Origin: Davidsoniella eucalypti
Taxonomy: Eukaryota > Ascomycota > Sordariomycetes > Microascales > Ceratocystidaceae
NCBI GenBank assembly: GCA_004009845.1
Contig: RMBW01000068.1
Span: 124,001 to 188,000 of the forward strand
Length of the DNA stretch: 64,000 bases
Direction of reading: 5' to 3'
The position numbers and the translations under genes are program-made. The notes beneath the pieces are model-generated. The model worked only from the letters and a program-made list of their open reading frames with translations, was not told where the DNA came from and did no database searches. Position 1 is the first letter of the stretch. Each line of letters starts with the position of its first letter. Positions 35,246 to 49,200 of this stretch are shown one piece after another.

Positions 35246-38200
35246 TTAAGCCCACAACCGACAGGTGGCATCTGCACCTGCCGAAACACACCAGGGATAT
35301 CTAGAGTACCAGTCCACATCCATGACACCCAACTTGTTGACCACCTTGTGGCCGCGTAGTACCTTGACGGGAACAATTGTGGGGTTTTCCATGAGATCCG
35401 ACACGACCTTGCCATGGAACACTTGAATTGTACCATCGTCTGAAGCATCCGCAAAGAGCGGGAATCCACCGCGGTGGAAACGTACGGCACGCACAGCCTG
35501 GGGGTGGAAACGCATGGTTTTGTACGGACGAGCCGATAGGTCCATGTCGTGCCACAGCAAGCGGCGATCATACGAACCGACAATGACGTTGTCACCACCG
35601 GGATGGATATCGAATGACGAGATCCAGCGCGCACCGGGCTGCAGGACCTTGACCAGTTCCTGGCGTTGCAGATCGTAGCAGCGGATCATGCGCTGCGTAG
35701 CGACGAAGAAGAAAGGCCGCGAGGGGTGGAAGTGTGCTGCCTGCGCCAAGCCGGGCAGGCGTCTGAAGGGAATCTGAGTTAGGTGCTTGCTCAGCGTGTG
35801 GACTGCCACAGCGCTGCGTTGACCCGTTGGGCTGACTGTGCAGAAGAAGTCACCACGACGGTGCCAGCTGACCGTCTTGATGGCCGAACGCACTGTTACC
35901 TTGACTAGAACACCTTGCGCCTCCAACTTGGAGCCAGGACGGGCCCATTTTCCGGGAGGATCCTTACGTTCACCACTAGCGGTGGTAGAAGCACCAGCCT
36001 GCTTACCGCCAGTAGCATAACCGAAACCGACATCGACAACAGCACGACTAGCAGCCTCGGTATCGGCACTGCAGACATCAAGAGGAACCATTAGGAACAC
36101 GTCCTCACCAGCAGAGGCAGCGATGACCATGACTTCCTTGGTTGGTCTCCAGCGCACACAATCGATGGGCTCATCGGTGCTGATACGTGCCTGCCACTCC
36201 ATGTGACCGTTCGAGTCATATACGCGAACATATCCATCATCACCACCAGCAGCAACCCATTCGCCATCAGGCGACACAGCAACACTACGAACGCGGCTAT
36301 CTGAACCACGGAAAATAGTCTGGCAGGTAGTGGGGAATGGCCGCAGATCCTCGGGACTGGGGAGTTTTGGTAGAAGAGAGTCGGGATCGATGTTGAGACG
36401 GTTTTTGCGTACACGAGGAGCGAGGTACAGGTCCAGCGAACGCTCGAAACGCTCCTTGACAAATTCTCCGTATCCAGGAACCTTGCGAAGAGCGTCGTAT
36501 CGTTGAGGTAGATACTCCTTCTCGCGTTCTTCGGGGTCCTGGTTTTCCCACGCCTCGCGCTCCTCTTTGGTGGGCAGATACTCCGGTGGGGGATTGTAAC
36601 TGAGATCGTAACCAGGAGGGGCGGGCTTGGGGGCGGGAATGTGCATGACGTGTTCTTGGCGTTCCTCTTCGTTGGCCCACAGGTCAAAGAACTTGTCTTC
36701 TTCCTCCTCTTCTTCCTTCTGGCGCTCCTCAGCAGGCTTGTATGGTAATATACGACCGTCGCGGATAGCGCGCACCAGCTTAGCTACACGCTTGGCCTCA
36801 TGCTTCGAAGGAATAAAACGACGCTTTGGCTCTGGGGCAGCACTCAGTGGCATCTTCTCCACGATGGAGGTAAAGTATTCAATGGTATCCTATCAAGATG
36901 CGCCAGTGCGGTTAGAAACTAAATGATTCTTACTGACTGGCTATAGCTACCGTTATCGGTAAGATGAAACGGCAGCATACCAGGTTGGGCCTAAGCCAGC
37001 CACTATAGACGGTAGAACTTTTGTACTTGTACATGCCATCCAAGGTTCCTTTGCCTATTGCCTCGGTTGAACAAGTGCTTACGGCCCTTTCGTGTTGCTT
37101 CCTCCGAGTTGTCCATCCAAGAAATGAACCAACAGAAGTAGGTAGAATAGGGTAGAGTCTAGACATCCAGACCGGAAGAGCCACTCGGCTCGCGTGATTT
37201 GGAAGCTCAGCCCTGCGCTCTACATTCTGCTCCCTCCTTGCAACAGACCACTCAAAAACTACCGAGGACTACTATGACCAAAACTGCATTGGAGGATTTA
37301 CTCCGACGTGCATGATGGGGGTGTGTATGTTACAAGTACGGTATGGTATAGCTCACAGAAGGCGATATTTGGGTCCGGAGGTATGATGTGGCTAATGAAA
37401 GGATTGAGGACGTGGTGGAAGTGAGATGTGAGCAGGTAGAGGTTGAGGGGGGTGATGTTATGTGAGACTTTGCAAGGCATACTAGGCTTCAGTGAGTCTA
37501 GAGTGAGAGAGAAAGTAGGCAGGGGATCTTGCTGTAAGAAGGTAATGAGAAGAAATGACGGGAGAGAAGATATGGACATGTGCTAAAGGAGAGAAGAGGG
37601 AGTATGCAGGTTCCGATACGAGACACAGATAAGTGTAGGTTTGAGAGAAACGGCATATCCAAGTGAAGTCAGAAGTGGAGGTGATATGTGAGTACACAAC
37701 TGATGCTGTGAACTTCGGCATTGCCGTAGCACTATACTATAGCATGTGATATGGGGGAGGAGACAGGCAGGCAGAGAGTCGTGCAATATCTATTAAGATT
37801 CTGGAAGAGTCTACAGGGTAGATTGGCTGATGCCATGTATATGGGACTTACAGGAAAAGGGTCATAGCCATCTTCGGGCATCTCGTTGAGTTGAATGCGC
37901 TTGAGCAGTTCAAGTTCGTCTTGGCTTAACTCCAAAGGCTTGCCAGTGGCTGGATCGGTCAAGCCCGTCCAACCCTTAGGCACTTCGATAGAGTCGAGCA
38001 GGGCGTCGAGGGCCTCACCGGCTGCAGGGCGCATGATCTTCTTGCCATTGATGTCGTAGCCAATGTGCGGGTAGCTGTCGTAGAAAGATAGCGGGATATC
38101 GCCAATAGTGTTGGCGGGCTCATGGGCGTCGGAGTCGTCAGAGTCATAGGCGGGGTTGATTTCGTCGTACTCGTAGCGCACACCTCCATTGGCATCGGTG

Positions 38201-38565
38201 GTTATACGGTAGTTGAGCGACTCTTCCTTGTCTTTGCCGAAGTCAGGGTCATCAAACTCGTTGGTGAAGGGCTGGGTGTCTTTGGGGCGCGAGACGAGTT
38301 CAGTGGTGGTGTTGGGGGTATCGTCATCCTCCTGCTCATCATCGCTGATATCGGGATCGCTTTCGAGGTCATCTTCTTCGTCCTCGCTTTCGCCATCCCT
38401 GGCAGCCCCATTGGCGCCCTCATCGGCAGATTCTACAAGATCGTCATCCTCGTCCTCGCTGCCGGACAGGATGCCTTCAAGATGGCCATCGCCAAACTCG
38501 CTGTCGGACTCTAGCTCCGGTGAATCCATCTTCCGCTTGCGAGCGGCGGGGACTTTGGCACCCAT
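35246..38565 (-). CDS. erb1: Erb1/BOP1, ribosome biogenesis WD40 protein
   Basis: Two exons, 38565-37852 and 36889-35246, separated by a 962-nt GT-AG intron. The join falls in phase 0 and restores the family sequence DGYDPFP-DTIEYFTSIVEKMPLS. The product is 785 residues. Residues 14-90 are very acidic. The BOP1 N-terminal domain runs from about 155 to 430 (PLSFYDSYPHIGYDINGKKI, MPLSAAPEPKRRFIPSKHEA, LYLAPRVRKNRLNIDPDSLL). WD40 repeats follow to the C-terminus (VRSVAVSPDGEWVAAGGDDG, WISSFDIHPGGDNVIVGSYD, VMDVDWYSRYPWCVSAGAD). Erb1 joins Nop7 and Ytm1 (PeBoW complex) for processing of 27S pre-rRNA and 60S assembly in the nucleolus. Confidence 0.93.
36890..37851 (-). other. Long intron of erb1
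   Basis: 962 nt from a GTAAGT donor at 37851 to a GATAG acceptor at 36890. This is about three to ten times longer than most introns in the window. It contains short frames only, and no repeat or RNA gene that I can recognise. The coding join on both sides is conserved Erb1, so the intron call is firm. Confidence 0.85.
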
Positions 38566-41500
38566 TGTAGTTTTGAGATAATACGCAGAAATCTAGTATA
38601 GGTGGGCGGGCTGGACAGTTGGGATAGTGTATAGAAGGGTGGCCTGGCTTCGTAGTGGTAATGATGGTGGGATTGGACCGCTAGGCGATTTGATAAACAA
38701 GTTGAATAGACGAATAATACCACAGTGGATGAAACCCAAGGCGTAATGGCGAGGCGGACTAGGAAACACGCAGCGAGACCAATGCCAATCGATCGTTCAA
38801 TCTAGGCCGTGAACTAAGGGGTTGCCAAAATGCGAGTAGAACAGTGTGGCAGGCGATGCTTTCGGGGCGGTTTGACGTTCTACAGCCAAAAACCACAATA
38901 GCCTGGCCCGAAATTTTTGTTCAACTTTTTTTTTTTCTGCCGGCCGGGATCTCACCGCTTTCCGCTACTCTAATATGGAGCTGGCTTCAGGTGTACTGTA
39001 AAAGAGCGGACAGTACACTGCAAAGCGGCCCCGCTTTTTCTGAGATTTTTGTGGAAGGCTGCATCTCGCTTCGCCGTTTTAGGAAATTGGCGGGTGGGCA
39101 ATGAACGAACAGCATTATCAATATTGAAATACTTACCAGTCTTAAATTGTGCACCACTACATCATCGACATCATCATCATCCATCATACTCGACAAACAT
39201 ACAATGACACCGGCAATGCCTTCAATTACCGCAAGGCTGTTTGCAATTAGCAGGCCCAAAATACTTCATATCTGATGAACTCGATGCGGTGACAGAGTCT
39301 CGTCTCTTGCTTCCATATCCGTACACCCTTGTTCCACTACATGTGAATACAAACATATATTACATGTATTGAGTATTCGTACATGTATGCACACTCAATC
39401 TGGCGCATTTCTCATGCGCTCTTGCGGGCTCGATATGCCTCATTCACTTCAGCTCACGCCTCAAATAACGCTCATCTGCATCTGCATTTGCATATGCGCA
39501 AGCGAGCGAGCCTCTTTGCTTTTACACCTGAGCCGTAGGCCTATTCTTGCTTTTGTCAGGCGGCCATTACTCGTACAACAACGCCTATCATAATAGCCCA
39601 GCCAGCAGAGTAGCTCGCTACGGTTCATAATACCACCTGTAGTAGCATACATACATATATTTGTATGTATGTATATATGTACATATATATACATGGCCAT
39701 CAAATCACTTGTCGACAGTGACATGGACTAACTGACTACCTTAATCCGTGGGATGGTTAGATGACATATCATGGCACGACGTCTGACACCGCCCTAGGCC
39801 ATCTTTCAAAGGATACTGTCTAAGATTTTTATCTGTTTACTCCTGTTCGGCTATGCTCGTTTTTTGGGCTCACATATCGCGCCTGCAATCTTCCTTTTAC
39901 ACGCTGCAACGCAATATCCCGCCCACGTCGATACGTCTAGACCCAACTCTCTGACCGGTCGAGCCAACCCGACATAATGGCTACTATAAATGTGACGGTG
40001 TGCCTTTTGCAATCTATCCAGCACGGCACTCGTTCGAGCTCGCCTCATCCCGATAGACCAAGAGCAGGCGTCTATATGCTACGTTGTCATTTGGACTTGC
40101 ATGCCCCAGTCCTTTTTTTCTTGTCTGTGAATTTAACATGACATGTGGTGTCGATCCCAGTTGGCACGTCTTATCAATTCGTCATATCACAACCAATATT
40201 AGTATGTATACATATGTACATATGTGCATGAGTATGTGGAAGAGGCTGCTGATATATACAATATGTACGCGGTAGGCAAAGTTCACTGTACATAGGGACT
40301 TTTGCGCAGTGTTTTTTACTAGCTCTTATCAGAAAAGTCACGTATCGTTTGATGTGTCCTTGCAATGATCTTCATTCGTTATTGCCTGCCACCACAAACT
40401 ATACGATACCTCCATATCTTTGTTGGGCCTACATCACTTCAATCCGTTGTAAGCCTGCATATATAGGACGTCACACGTATTATACACCGCAAATTAAGCA
40501 TGCCCAATCTGTAGCTCATGCATATTAGAACAAACCAGCCATAATGGCACTGAAGAAGAACCCTGTCGTTTATTCCTTTTGGCTTGGTCTTTTTTTTGCT
40601 GTTATAGTTATACATGTCCACAGTGGCATATGCTGTATGGGTGCACAAAAACTCAGCTACGTTATGCTGTTCGTAAATAGTCCACTCCCGTATTTTCAAC
40701 GTGCCATATATATGTTGCTGAAGATGCACGTGAGTTTCCACTGCCACAGAAAACGTGGCTGTGCAGTTCTCTTTCTCACTGAGATATTTGATAGTACATT
40801 GGACATCATTCCGTTTCCAATTCGAGACAGCTCCTATTACTACTAACTGCTTACAAACGTATGCAATCACCATATGTATCTCTACACTCGATATCCAGAA
40901 CTTAGAGTGCAAAAGCGGTAAGATGCCAATCGGCCAGCATTATCTCCAGAGTCCACCAACAGTCTCTCAAGATACTTCCAAGGCTCGAAAACGGCAGCAT
41001 CTCGATGCTACTCTGAACCTTGGCACCACTAAGACTATACTTTAAACAAGGCGAATTTACGGCCATCTTAACTTTTATTTTACCTGCGGTTCATCTGCTC
41101 TTCGGAAGCTGGGCTATTTTTCATCTAGAGCTATACCGAGTTGTATACATGTATATGTGTACGATATATATGTGTCTAGGCTTCCCGAAACGCTTTGGAA
41201 AAGAGTCTTGTCCGAAGCGCATATTAATCCCAAAGGCGCAACAATGTATATCTCTAACGCTAGAACGTCAAAGGAACGATAGGATATAGGAAAAGAAAAT
41301 GCTACATACCACATACTACCTATAGCACAGCCAAGTGGCATCTAAACGTCTTAGCTAAAATGGGAGAAAGAAAGTATGGTTGCAGTTGGACCAAGGCTAC
41401 ACATCCCCGCGTATGATGCACCGCCTCTCTCCTGGATATCCTCCCACGCAAAGATAATTTTACTATATACATAGTTGTATGTATGTACTTATAGGCGCTG

Positions 41501-42788
41501 TCAGGTGCAACAATAATCCCATAGTTGCGCTGGAGTTTCATAGCCGCGCTGCTGGAGATTCGAATAGAAACGATAACAATATGTCATGATGACGACCGCA
41601 AATACTTTCTAGCAAACCCATTACTCGCTCGGGCCAAGAAGGGAGGAGAGTGAAGTCTAGACATTGTGCTAGAAAATAGTGCCTCGTGAGTCTTTTCAAT
41701 GACCATGGGTTGTGTCTTGCTAAATGGATATAGAAATATGCGCAGTACGACTACTGCTACAATAGTTTATCGATGTTGCATGATACAGCAACGCCTACGA
41801 AAACATATATACCTACATACATACTAGGAGTATCGAGACCATGACCCCTAGGATAATAAATGTCACAACCTGAGTAAGCACCATAGATCAACGTAACAAG
41901 CCAGTCGTTCCTTGACGTACAAGCCCGGCCCAAAACGGGCAAAAAAAGATACGACTTCTTGTCTCAGGGATTTAGAGCTTGTTTCTGCTTATTCTACTTA
42001 TGGCCGGAGCATGTCAAGTAGAAGGCTTTTGATTCTTGCTTTCTCTGCAAGATGTATGGGTATAACTTGCTATATTCTGTATACAAACTGAATGTACTAC
42101 TACCGGGTATATTGCAGAGAACGGATAATCATGTCTGATATCATCTTAGTAGCCATGGTAGAAGATGTACATATATATGTAGGTCAGATTTGATCTTACC
42201 CCCAGCTGAATAAACTGCTATGCATAGATACATGTATTGCAACGTATGTGGCAGTACACTTGTACAGACTGCTTCTATTCTTTTTCGATTCCAAGACAAG
42301 GCAGATTCTCACAACAAGCATTCGACTAGAGATAACAGGCTAGCCTAAGCCCACACACATATATATGTATGTGTATGTACATGTATCTGTGGACTGACTG
42401 GAAAGGAATAACCACAGGCTCCAACCACACCCACCATGATGTTGGCTGCTAGAAACTATCAATAAAGACAATACCCCCCGTGACTTGATGTTTATAGTAG
42501 TCCTATATCAATCCCAGCACCACGGCGCAAAGTGTCTGTTGCCGCAACCCTGGGATAACTCGCTGTGGTATTTGTGTTGTATTCCGGCCCAAGCCCGAGA
42601 CGAGACTTGAGATCTGATTCAGCCATCATTGAAGAAGCGTATACAACTATACGTAGTTGTATAGATATGCTGTTTAGTGACAAGAAATATGTCTATATAT
42701 AAACACCCCAGGTCTAGCCATTAGTCATTCTACACCATGATGCAGCAGTAGGGGTAAACTCTAAAGCAGTACGGATAGAGCATATCAA
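38566..42788. other. Gene-poor region, 4.2 kb
   Basis: Holds the erb1 promoter at its left end. The rest is AT-rich with alternating ATGT/ACAT microsatellites (39644-39695, 40203-40230, 41135-41170, 42357-42385). The largest frame (40439-40912, minus, 157 codons) overlaps a 100-codon plus-strand frame and shows no domain or gene-like composition. I see no gene. Confidence 0.45.
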
Positions 42789-43214
42789 ATGTTTCTCAGG
42801 GCCAGGGCTAATCTGGTCCCACGTAAACCAGGCGTGGGAAGGTTTCAAGCTTCGACCACTGATTCGACCGTTACAGACAGCGACAATGACAAAAAGAAGA
42901 CCAGAAAAGAAACAACTGGCAGTGCAGCATCATTCCACCAAGACATGCGCAGCAGTACAAGCGGGCAGGTTTACAGGCTAGCTTATTCTGGAGGGGCAGA
43001 GCATGTGTTTCCCCCCCATTGGCGGATCTACGTGCATGAATAAAATAAAATAAACATATCAGTAGCAGTAACTATTGCAGTGGCTTACTTTATACATGGA
43101 AAGTTATGTATTTCTAACGGTATCGTCTCGTCTCCTGCAGAGTGTCAGATCCGAAGTAGGCGATAGAACAACCGTTGAAGAACAAGAGCAGCAGGATCAA
43201 GAGCCTAACCAGTG
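42789..43214 (+). CDS. Candidate small two-exon gene or exon relic
   Basis: A frame from 42789 (MFLRARANLVPRKPGVGRFQ, then a polar TDSTVTDSDNDKKKTRKE) reaches a possible donor, CAG-GTTTAC, at 42969. A pyrimidine-rich acceptor ending CTCCTGCAG at 43140 opens an exon in the same phase, SVRSEVGDRTTVEEQEQQ, ending at 43214. The join would give 84 hydrophilic residues. A strong donor-like GTGAGT overlaps the stop codon, so the second exon could instead be internal. I do not recognise the protein with any confidence; it may be a relic of a larger gene. Confidence 0.28.
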
Positions 43215-46201
43215 AGTGGGAACAAGTTGACTAACATACAGATACAACTAACTTTGGATATCACTGTATCATGTATGTACATCTAGATATGATGCTTATA
43301 TGCAGACATTTAACGGTCTCTGTACATGCACACGTTTATATATAGCTCTCCGCTCGTAAATTGTACATGCAGAATCGTACCCTACCGATAGATGCTCTAC
43401 GTAAACGGTTCCGGTCTAGTCTGTAGCTGGTTTTTGAGGCCTTTCAATTAATCAAGTAATTATTGTATACGACAAACATCTGGGCGAGATGTTTGTAAAA
43501 ATATAAAATAAAATAATAGGTTATAATTTTCTTTTTCTCATTATGTCATGGGCAAATCGATGTTATGTAGTATCCCACATATATGTATATGCCTTATGTA
43601 CCTTCTCGGGCTTACGCCCTAAAGATCGAGAAGACTCGCTTAATTTTAGGAGGAACGGGGATGTCTTATTGAAAAAGTAATTGAGAGGTTCTAGCCAATA
43701 TATATTTTATATGTCCTCGATATACTATGAGGCCGGATGCAAAAGGAAAAAATAAACGAAAATAAACGACCATGTCAAGGAAATGATAAGATCCCCAAAG
43801 TACATCAAACGCTGGTACTTTCTAATGAAATAGAGGCTTCGATGAGAAAATCCAGAATATTAGCTGGCGCATCAGGCCGGATTGGCGCCCAACAAAGTGA
43901 GAGATATCAGGGGAAATCCTTGTTACATGATCTACTAGTATATAAGACGGCCGAGAAAAAGGCCAACTGATAGAATAGGATCGACAGTTCAGCTTTTCAG
44001 GGTTAGACCCATGCTGTAGAAATATACCATATAAGCGAGTAACCCTAATGTTTGTAACTAGAAAAGTATTCTATTGTACAGGGTAACCTAAATACTGCCG
44101 TGGGTGAGTTCCTCCTAGATACAGACCTTGAACCATCCTAAACTACACCATGTTTTTATTCACGTGTAAGCGAGTCTAGTCTGCGATGTTTCTATTTTTC
44201 TACGGCCTTGGATATGCGGGGCGACATGGAGAAAATGCTCCTTCATTGGGATATGCTAGAATGTCAGGTGAATCTATCAGTGCTAATAGCCGCTTGCTGC
44301 TTTAGTCACCTACTTTTCCAGCCGTATGAATGTTCAGCTTGGCCCAAGCTTTTGATATCCTGATAGCTTTGGGATATTATGTCCGATGCACGAGCGAGCC
44401 TGGAATAAAATGAAGTGTATTAGTACATATAGGTGCTATCCGGGTTGCTCAGTAAGAACTATATTTGTATATCCAGAACTAATACATGCTTTCTAGTACA
44501 AGCAGCTCGTCTAGGCCTAGAATATGGGCCTACATAGGTCACCTATTCCAGCCATGTATCTTGACTGCAAGGAGCACACTAAACCAAGTACAACTAGACA
44601 AGGTCGAGGCGGGAAAGGACGCATTGTTTGATATTCGTTTTCTGCTAGTTCGTGCCAAGGCAAATCGACCCCAAGTACACCCTTGCCTTGCCCTCCCGTT
44701 TCTCCGAAAACGCCGGACAAGTCTTGATCTAGCGCAACAGCAGATATATAAAAAAAGAATCAGAGTCTCAGCTAGGAGTTTGCTTGTAAGCTGATTTTCT
44801 TTTTCTGAGTTAGGGTCTCTGACCGAAGAAGCTATCAAGCGTATCTGTGTTACTAAGTGCAGTTGCCAGTACTTCTTATACAGATAGTATAGAAGAGGCA
44901 GTACGTAGTATGCTTTTATAAGCGCCCGCCGAGAAATACTCGCCTAGGAGGACTAGATGTTTCATTCTACACTTACAGATATAAAGCCATGTAACTTGAC
45001 TAAAAAACAATTGCCGTACCCCGACATATTACCTCAAGCGAGTCAATTACATAGCACATATGAAGAAGATCAAGTCAAATTGAGAAGATGCCACCATTAA
45101 AGTATATTCATGGGTGGGTGTGTAAAATACGGGATATACAAGTATAGTTCAGAGAGAAATACTTGGTATGTCTTGTACAAAGTAAGCAAAATGCACATCC
45201 ACCTAGCTAGCCGAGGAAGGCGTTACTAGCGTGCTAGAGAAGATAAGGGCGACTGCTCGAAACCTGTAATGAGCACTGTATGGAATTCGCTACAGAGTAT
45301 TTGTAGTGCTGTTCTGAGGCAGGCTTTACGGGAAGCACGAGATGGAGATGCAAACAGCGAGGGAAGAACACGGCAACTAAGAACCTGCAACTTGGCAAAG
45401 ATTAGGATTAAAAACGAGCATGAGATGCTGTTCGATGGCGGCATCTCGGGCTGACTGGTTGTAATGGTATGTAAGCCAGCTAGGAAGAAGGCTACTATAC
45501 AGCCTGAACGGTGCAACAATGTGGACTAGGTTTGGTAGAGCTACTATTACTGGCTATTGCCTGAGCTAGCACAAGAGACAGACAGGCAAACAGACAGGTA
45601 AGGCAAGCAGACGGAGCTTGACCTGCCTGGCAGTAAAACATGTGCTGCCCAAGTGTATAATTAGAAGACACAATAACAAAGCGAATACTTCAATTTGTGT
45701 TTCCTCTGTGGCTTGTTCTTAGAAACTACAATTATATACTCGTCACTTGTCTTGCTTGTCGGACTGGATTTGGCCAGATACTTACGACAAGCGGTCTTGT
45801 AGCAGTCTAGACCCTGTGATTGGCTATCATTCGAGATTGAGTTGACGCATGTGTGCCATGTACATATACATACGATATAAAATGCCATGTCAGATACAGT
45901 AATTAGAGAGAAGGAGAAAAAATGTACGATCTGAAGTACATACATAATACATATTGGAAAAAAGAAATTCAAAAAAAAGAAAACGCCTTCTCAGGAGTAA
46001 GAGTTCTACTAATGATTGGTGCTTGTGATGTGATACTAGTACCAGAACATTGAGCAGGCTATTTTATGAATCAGCTCTAACTAGTTATAGCTTGCATTGT
46101 GATGATTTCCACAAATGAGAACTGGGGATGAATTTGTGCCACTTGACGGGAATAAATTCTTTGGGATGCTTGCTAAGCAATATAGCCGGTGATTTACATT
46201 G

Positions 46202-46235
<34 letters not shown>

Positions 46236-49200
46236 CCTTGGCCGTTATACAGATATCTATTACGGGGACCCGGCTTGGCAACCTATATATGTATTGTACA
46301 AGAACCTGTATGTTATAAGTCAATATGTCTTGCAAGATACATAGTGGTAAACTTGCTGTAGCTAGACATGCCCTGATCCAGTATTCCATGGCCTCTTGGA
46401 GCTGGTGTAGTTGTAGGAAAGGGCCTTGATGTACACGTCTTGTTCGCAAACCCTGCAGACAGAAATGGCTGATGTGGAATTGTATGGCAACACTTGCGTT
46501 TTTGTGCCTATTTGATCCAAACCACTATCACGTTCGCTTGCCGCATATAGCCGATCTCACTCAAATAACCGCATCAGATCAACATTCACTCAAAAGCAAC
46601 ACACAAACCCCCAAATTACAGGAGCCTCTCTTTTTGCGTCTATCAAAGCCTATAAGAGCTTCACACACCGCCAGTACCACTAATTACTGCTATTGCTTCC
46701 CAACACTCTGCTACTATGTAATACAGTCGTAAGCCTGCATTGGAGAGCATGATCAGAAATCTCTCCTCCCACACGCGCAATCGTTTGACCAATCAGATTC
46801 AAGGGGTGCTGGACTGTTGTCTGCTTGCGTCTACATCTTGAATCTTGACATTGAGAAAACCGCCCGTTGCGAAGATCCCGCAATTTCAAGCTAGGCGTCA
46901 CATGGGAGGGTCCGACTTATTATGATATTTACTAGTATAAAGCAACTTTCTAGTATAGTAATCTCTGCTTTGTGTCTTATTTTTTTTTAACGTTTTGCTT
47001 TTATTGTACTTGCCGAGGCTCAACTTGGTCTTTCATAAACTCGCGCTCCCCTGTGGGACTGGCTATCTTTAACTTCACTTCAGGGCTGGCCACGCACGTC
47101 TAGATTGCAGGGCTGGACCAGGAGCAAGATAGATAATACTTCTGTGAGATAGGTACCACTGGAACAATGGCGCTGGAGATATAAACATAGTACTGTCATG
47201 TGCTAGCAGTAGACATGGATACTGTTCGCTCTGATGTGAGAGGCTAGTTGTAACATCGGCGAACAAACTTGCTTGGATCGTCAAGATGATGAACATCCCG
47301 TCCCTGCTAGCGTCCACCATGTAGCGAGAACAAGATCAAGTTGATAACCAATCTACAGGTAGAGAGCAGGTATTACAGCAAAACGACAATACTGACAATG
47401 ATATCAGTATAGCACAGTGGCAGCCTCTGTGGCAAAACTTGTCATGTGAGTCCTGATGGCTTTTAATAGACGGTAAGAATGTCTGCCTTACGGCTACTTT
47501 TATTCATGTACAAACGTAGTGCTCGAGCGTACTATTGACACCCCGTGCTCACACGGGGGGCTCAAGACATCTAGTGACACGGCATGTTACCAACGAAAAT
47601 AGGAGCAAAAAGAGAAGGCTGAGCTTTTCTATCCTATTGTATTCGACTTGAAAAATTGCTATTTCCAGCTACGTGAGACTATTTCGTGTTCTCTGTTTCC
47701 TTCCATCTTGTTTTTGGATCTCTACGAGCCTTGATGGAACTAAGGACGGTCTCCATATCAGATTAGCCGTCTGGACGGGGGTTGAAGCGCAAGCGGGCGA
47801 CTGAAAAGGAAAGAATAACAGACAAAAACTGTGTAGCTACTGTATTTCCTGTCATCATTGGCTCATATCAGTAGGCAAATGATCCCGTGTCCCGTGGGAA
47901 CACAGGATTCAAATGGGTTATTTTTGGAAACAAGACCCTACAAACCTTGTAGGTTTACTGGAGTTGTTTTGCTCTTCCACATTTTGAGCCCACTGTGGTA
48001 GTTGATCAACAGTAAGATTATCTACTACAGTGAAGATCGGACTCACAGAACTTCGGTTCTCTGTACAAGACTTGATTTATTTATAAATTATACGGCTGAA
48101 GAGAGAGATATGTACATCCCATATTACATTATAAGGAATGAGGGTCTTGAATTTTGAAATTCCTGGTCATGGCGAGCACAACATACCAGCTTAATGAGTG
48201 GCTTACTCTTTAAAAAGAAAGTAAGAACAAAAAGTACTGTAGATTCAAAATTGCAGGAGGGAGAGAGGAGGTGAAAAAAAAACAAGCTAAAATCCTACAT
48301 GGTTAAAAGTAAATCTAAATGTGATAAGTCGACACTCCAGCCATAATATTGCAAGAAATTCCCACCACGGGGCAGACTTGAGGTCTACTATCAGGGTTGA
48401 TGCCAAAAAAAAAAGAAAACAAAATAATAAAAAATAAGAGGAAACAATACGATCATACATATGGGTAAACGATATAGAGAGAAGAAGAGAAGAATAGATA
48501 GTCTGCTGAAGATTAAACGTACCCTCGGGATGAAAGGAGGTACAAGACGCCAACACAAGAACAGAGGCCCCCTTGCTCTGTGAATAAGAAGAGAGGCTGT
48601 TTTTGTGGTGTTGCTCACGGCAAAGCGGTATACGTAGAAATATAGCGAGGTGGACAGCAAGAGTAGAAATCTATATTTGGAAACCAGATGTTGCAACGCA
48701 GCCATTACAGATACATGTTGCTTACTGTATACTGTACAACTTTCTAGCTCTGAAAAAAAAAAAGAATGAAGGTAGCAGAGGATAGAGGGGGTGGTGCTCT
48801 AACTCCAGCTTAGAGATAGCTAGCGTAAGCAGACTTTAGTGGCATCGTATTAGCTTTGGACGAATCACTGATTTGTTTCTAGGAGACCTCGACGGCAGGA
48901 CGGGACCGTTGTTGCTCCTTGCTCCTACTCCTGATAGTGCTAGCTATTGCTACAAAAATAGCTGGTGAGCGCGTCATATTGAGCTGTGCTACAAGTGAGT
49001 CCCCTTGTGTACCACAAAGGGTTAGGGTTCTCCAAAGGAAGCATTGTATATCGTTAGGTCTGTGCCCAAACTTATTTTTCCCTTGGCTGTTTGTTTGTTT
49101 GTTAGCCAAGCACATTTCATTGTGAACGAACGGCTGTCAATTTAAAACGATGAGCAGGAAGGAATCTAATTTTATTATTATTCTTTACTAACTAAAAAAA

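Noticed and set aside
38122..38581. Plus-strand frames opposite erb1 exon 1
   Set aside because: Shadows of the Asp/Glu/Ser-rich acidic region of Erb1.
40439..40912. 157-codon minus-strand frame
   Set aside because: Overlaps an open plus-strand frame of 100 codons, has unremarkable composition and no domain; likely chance in AT-rich DNA.
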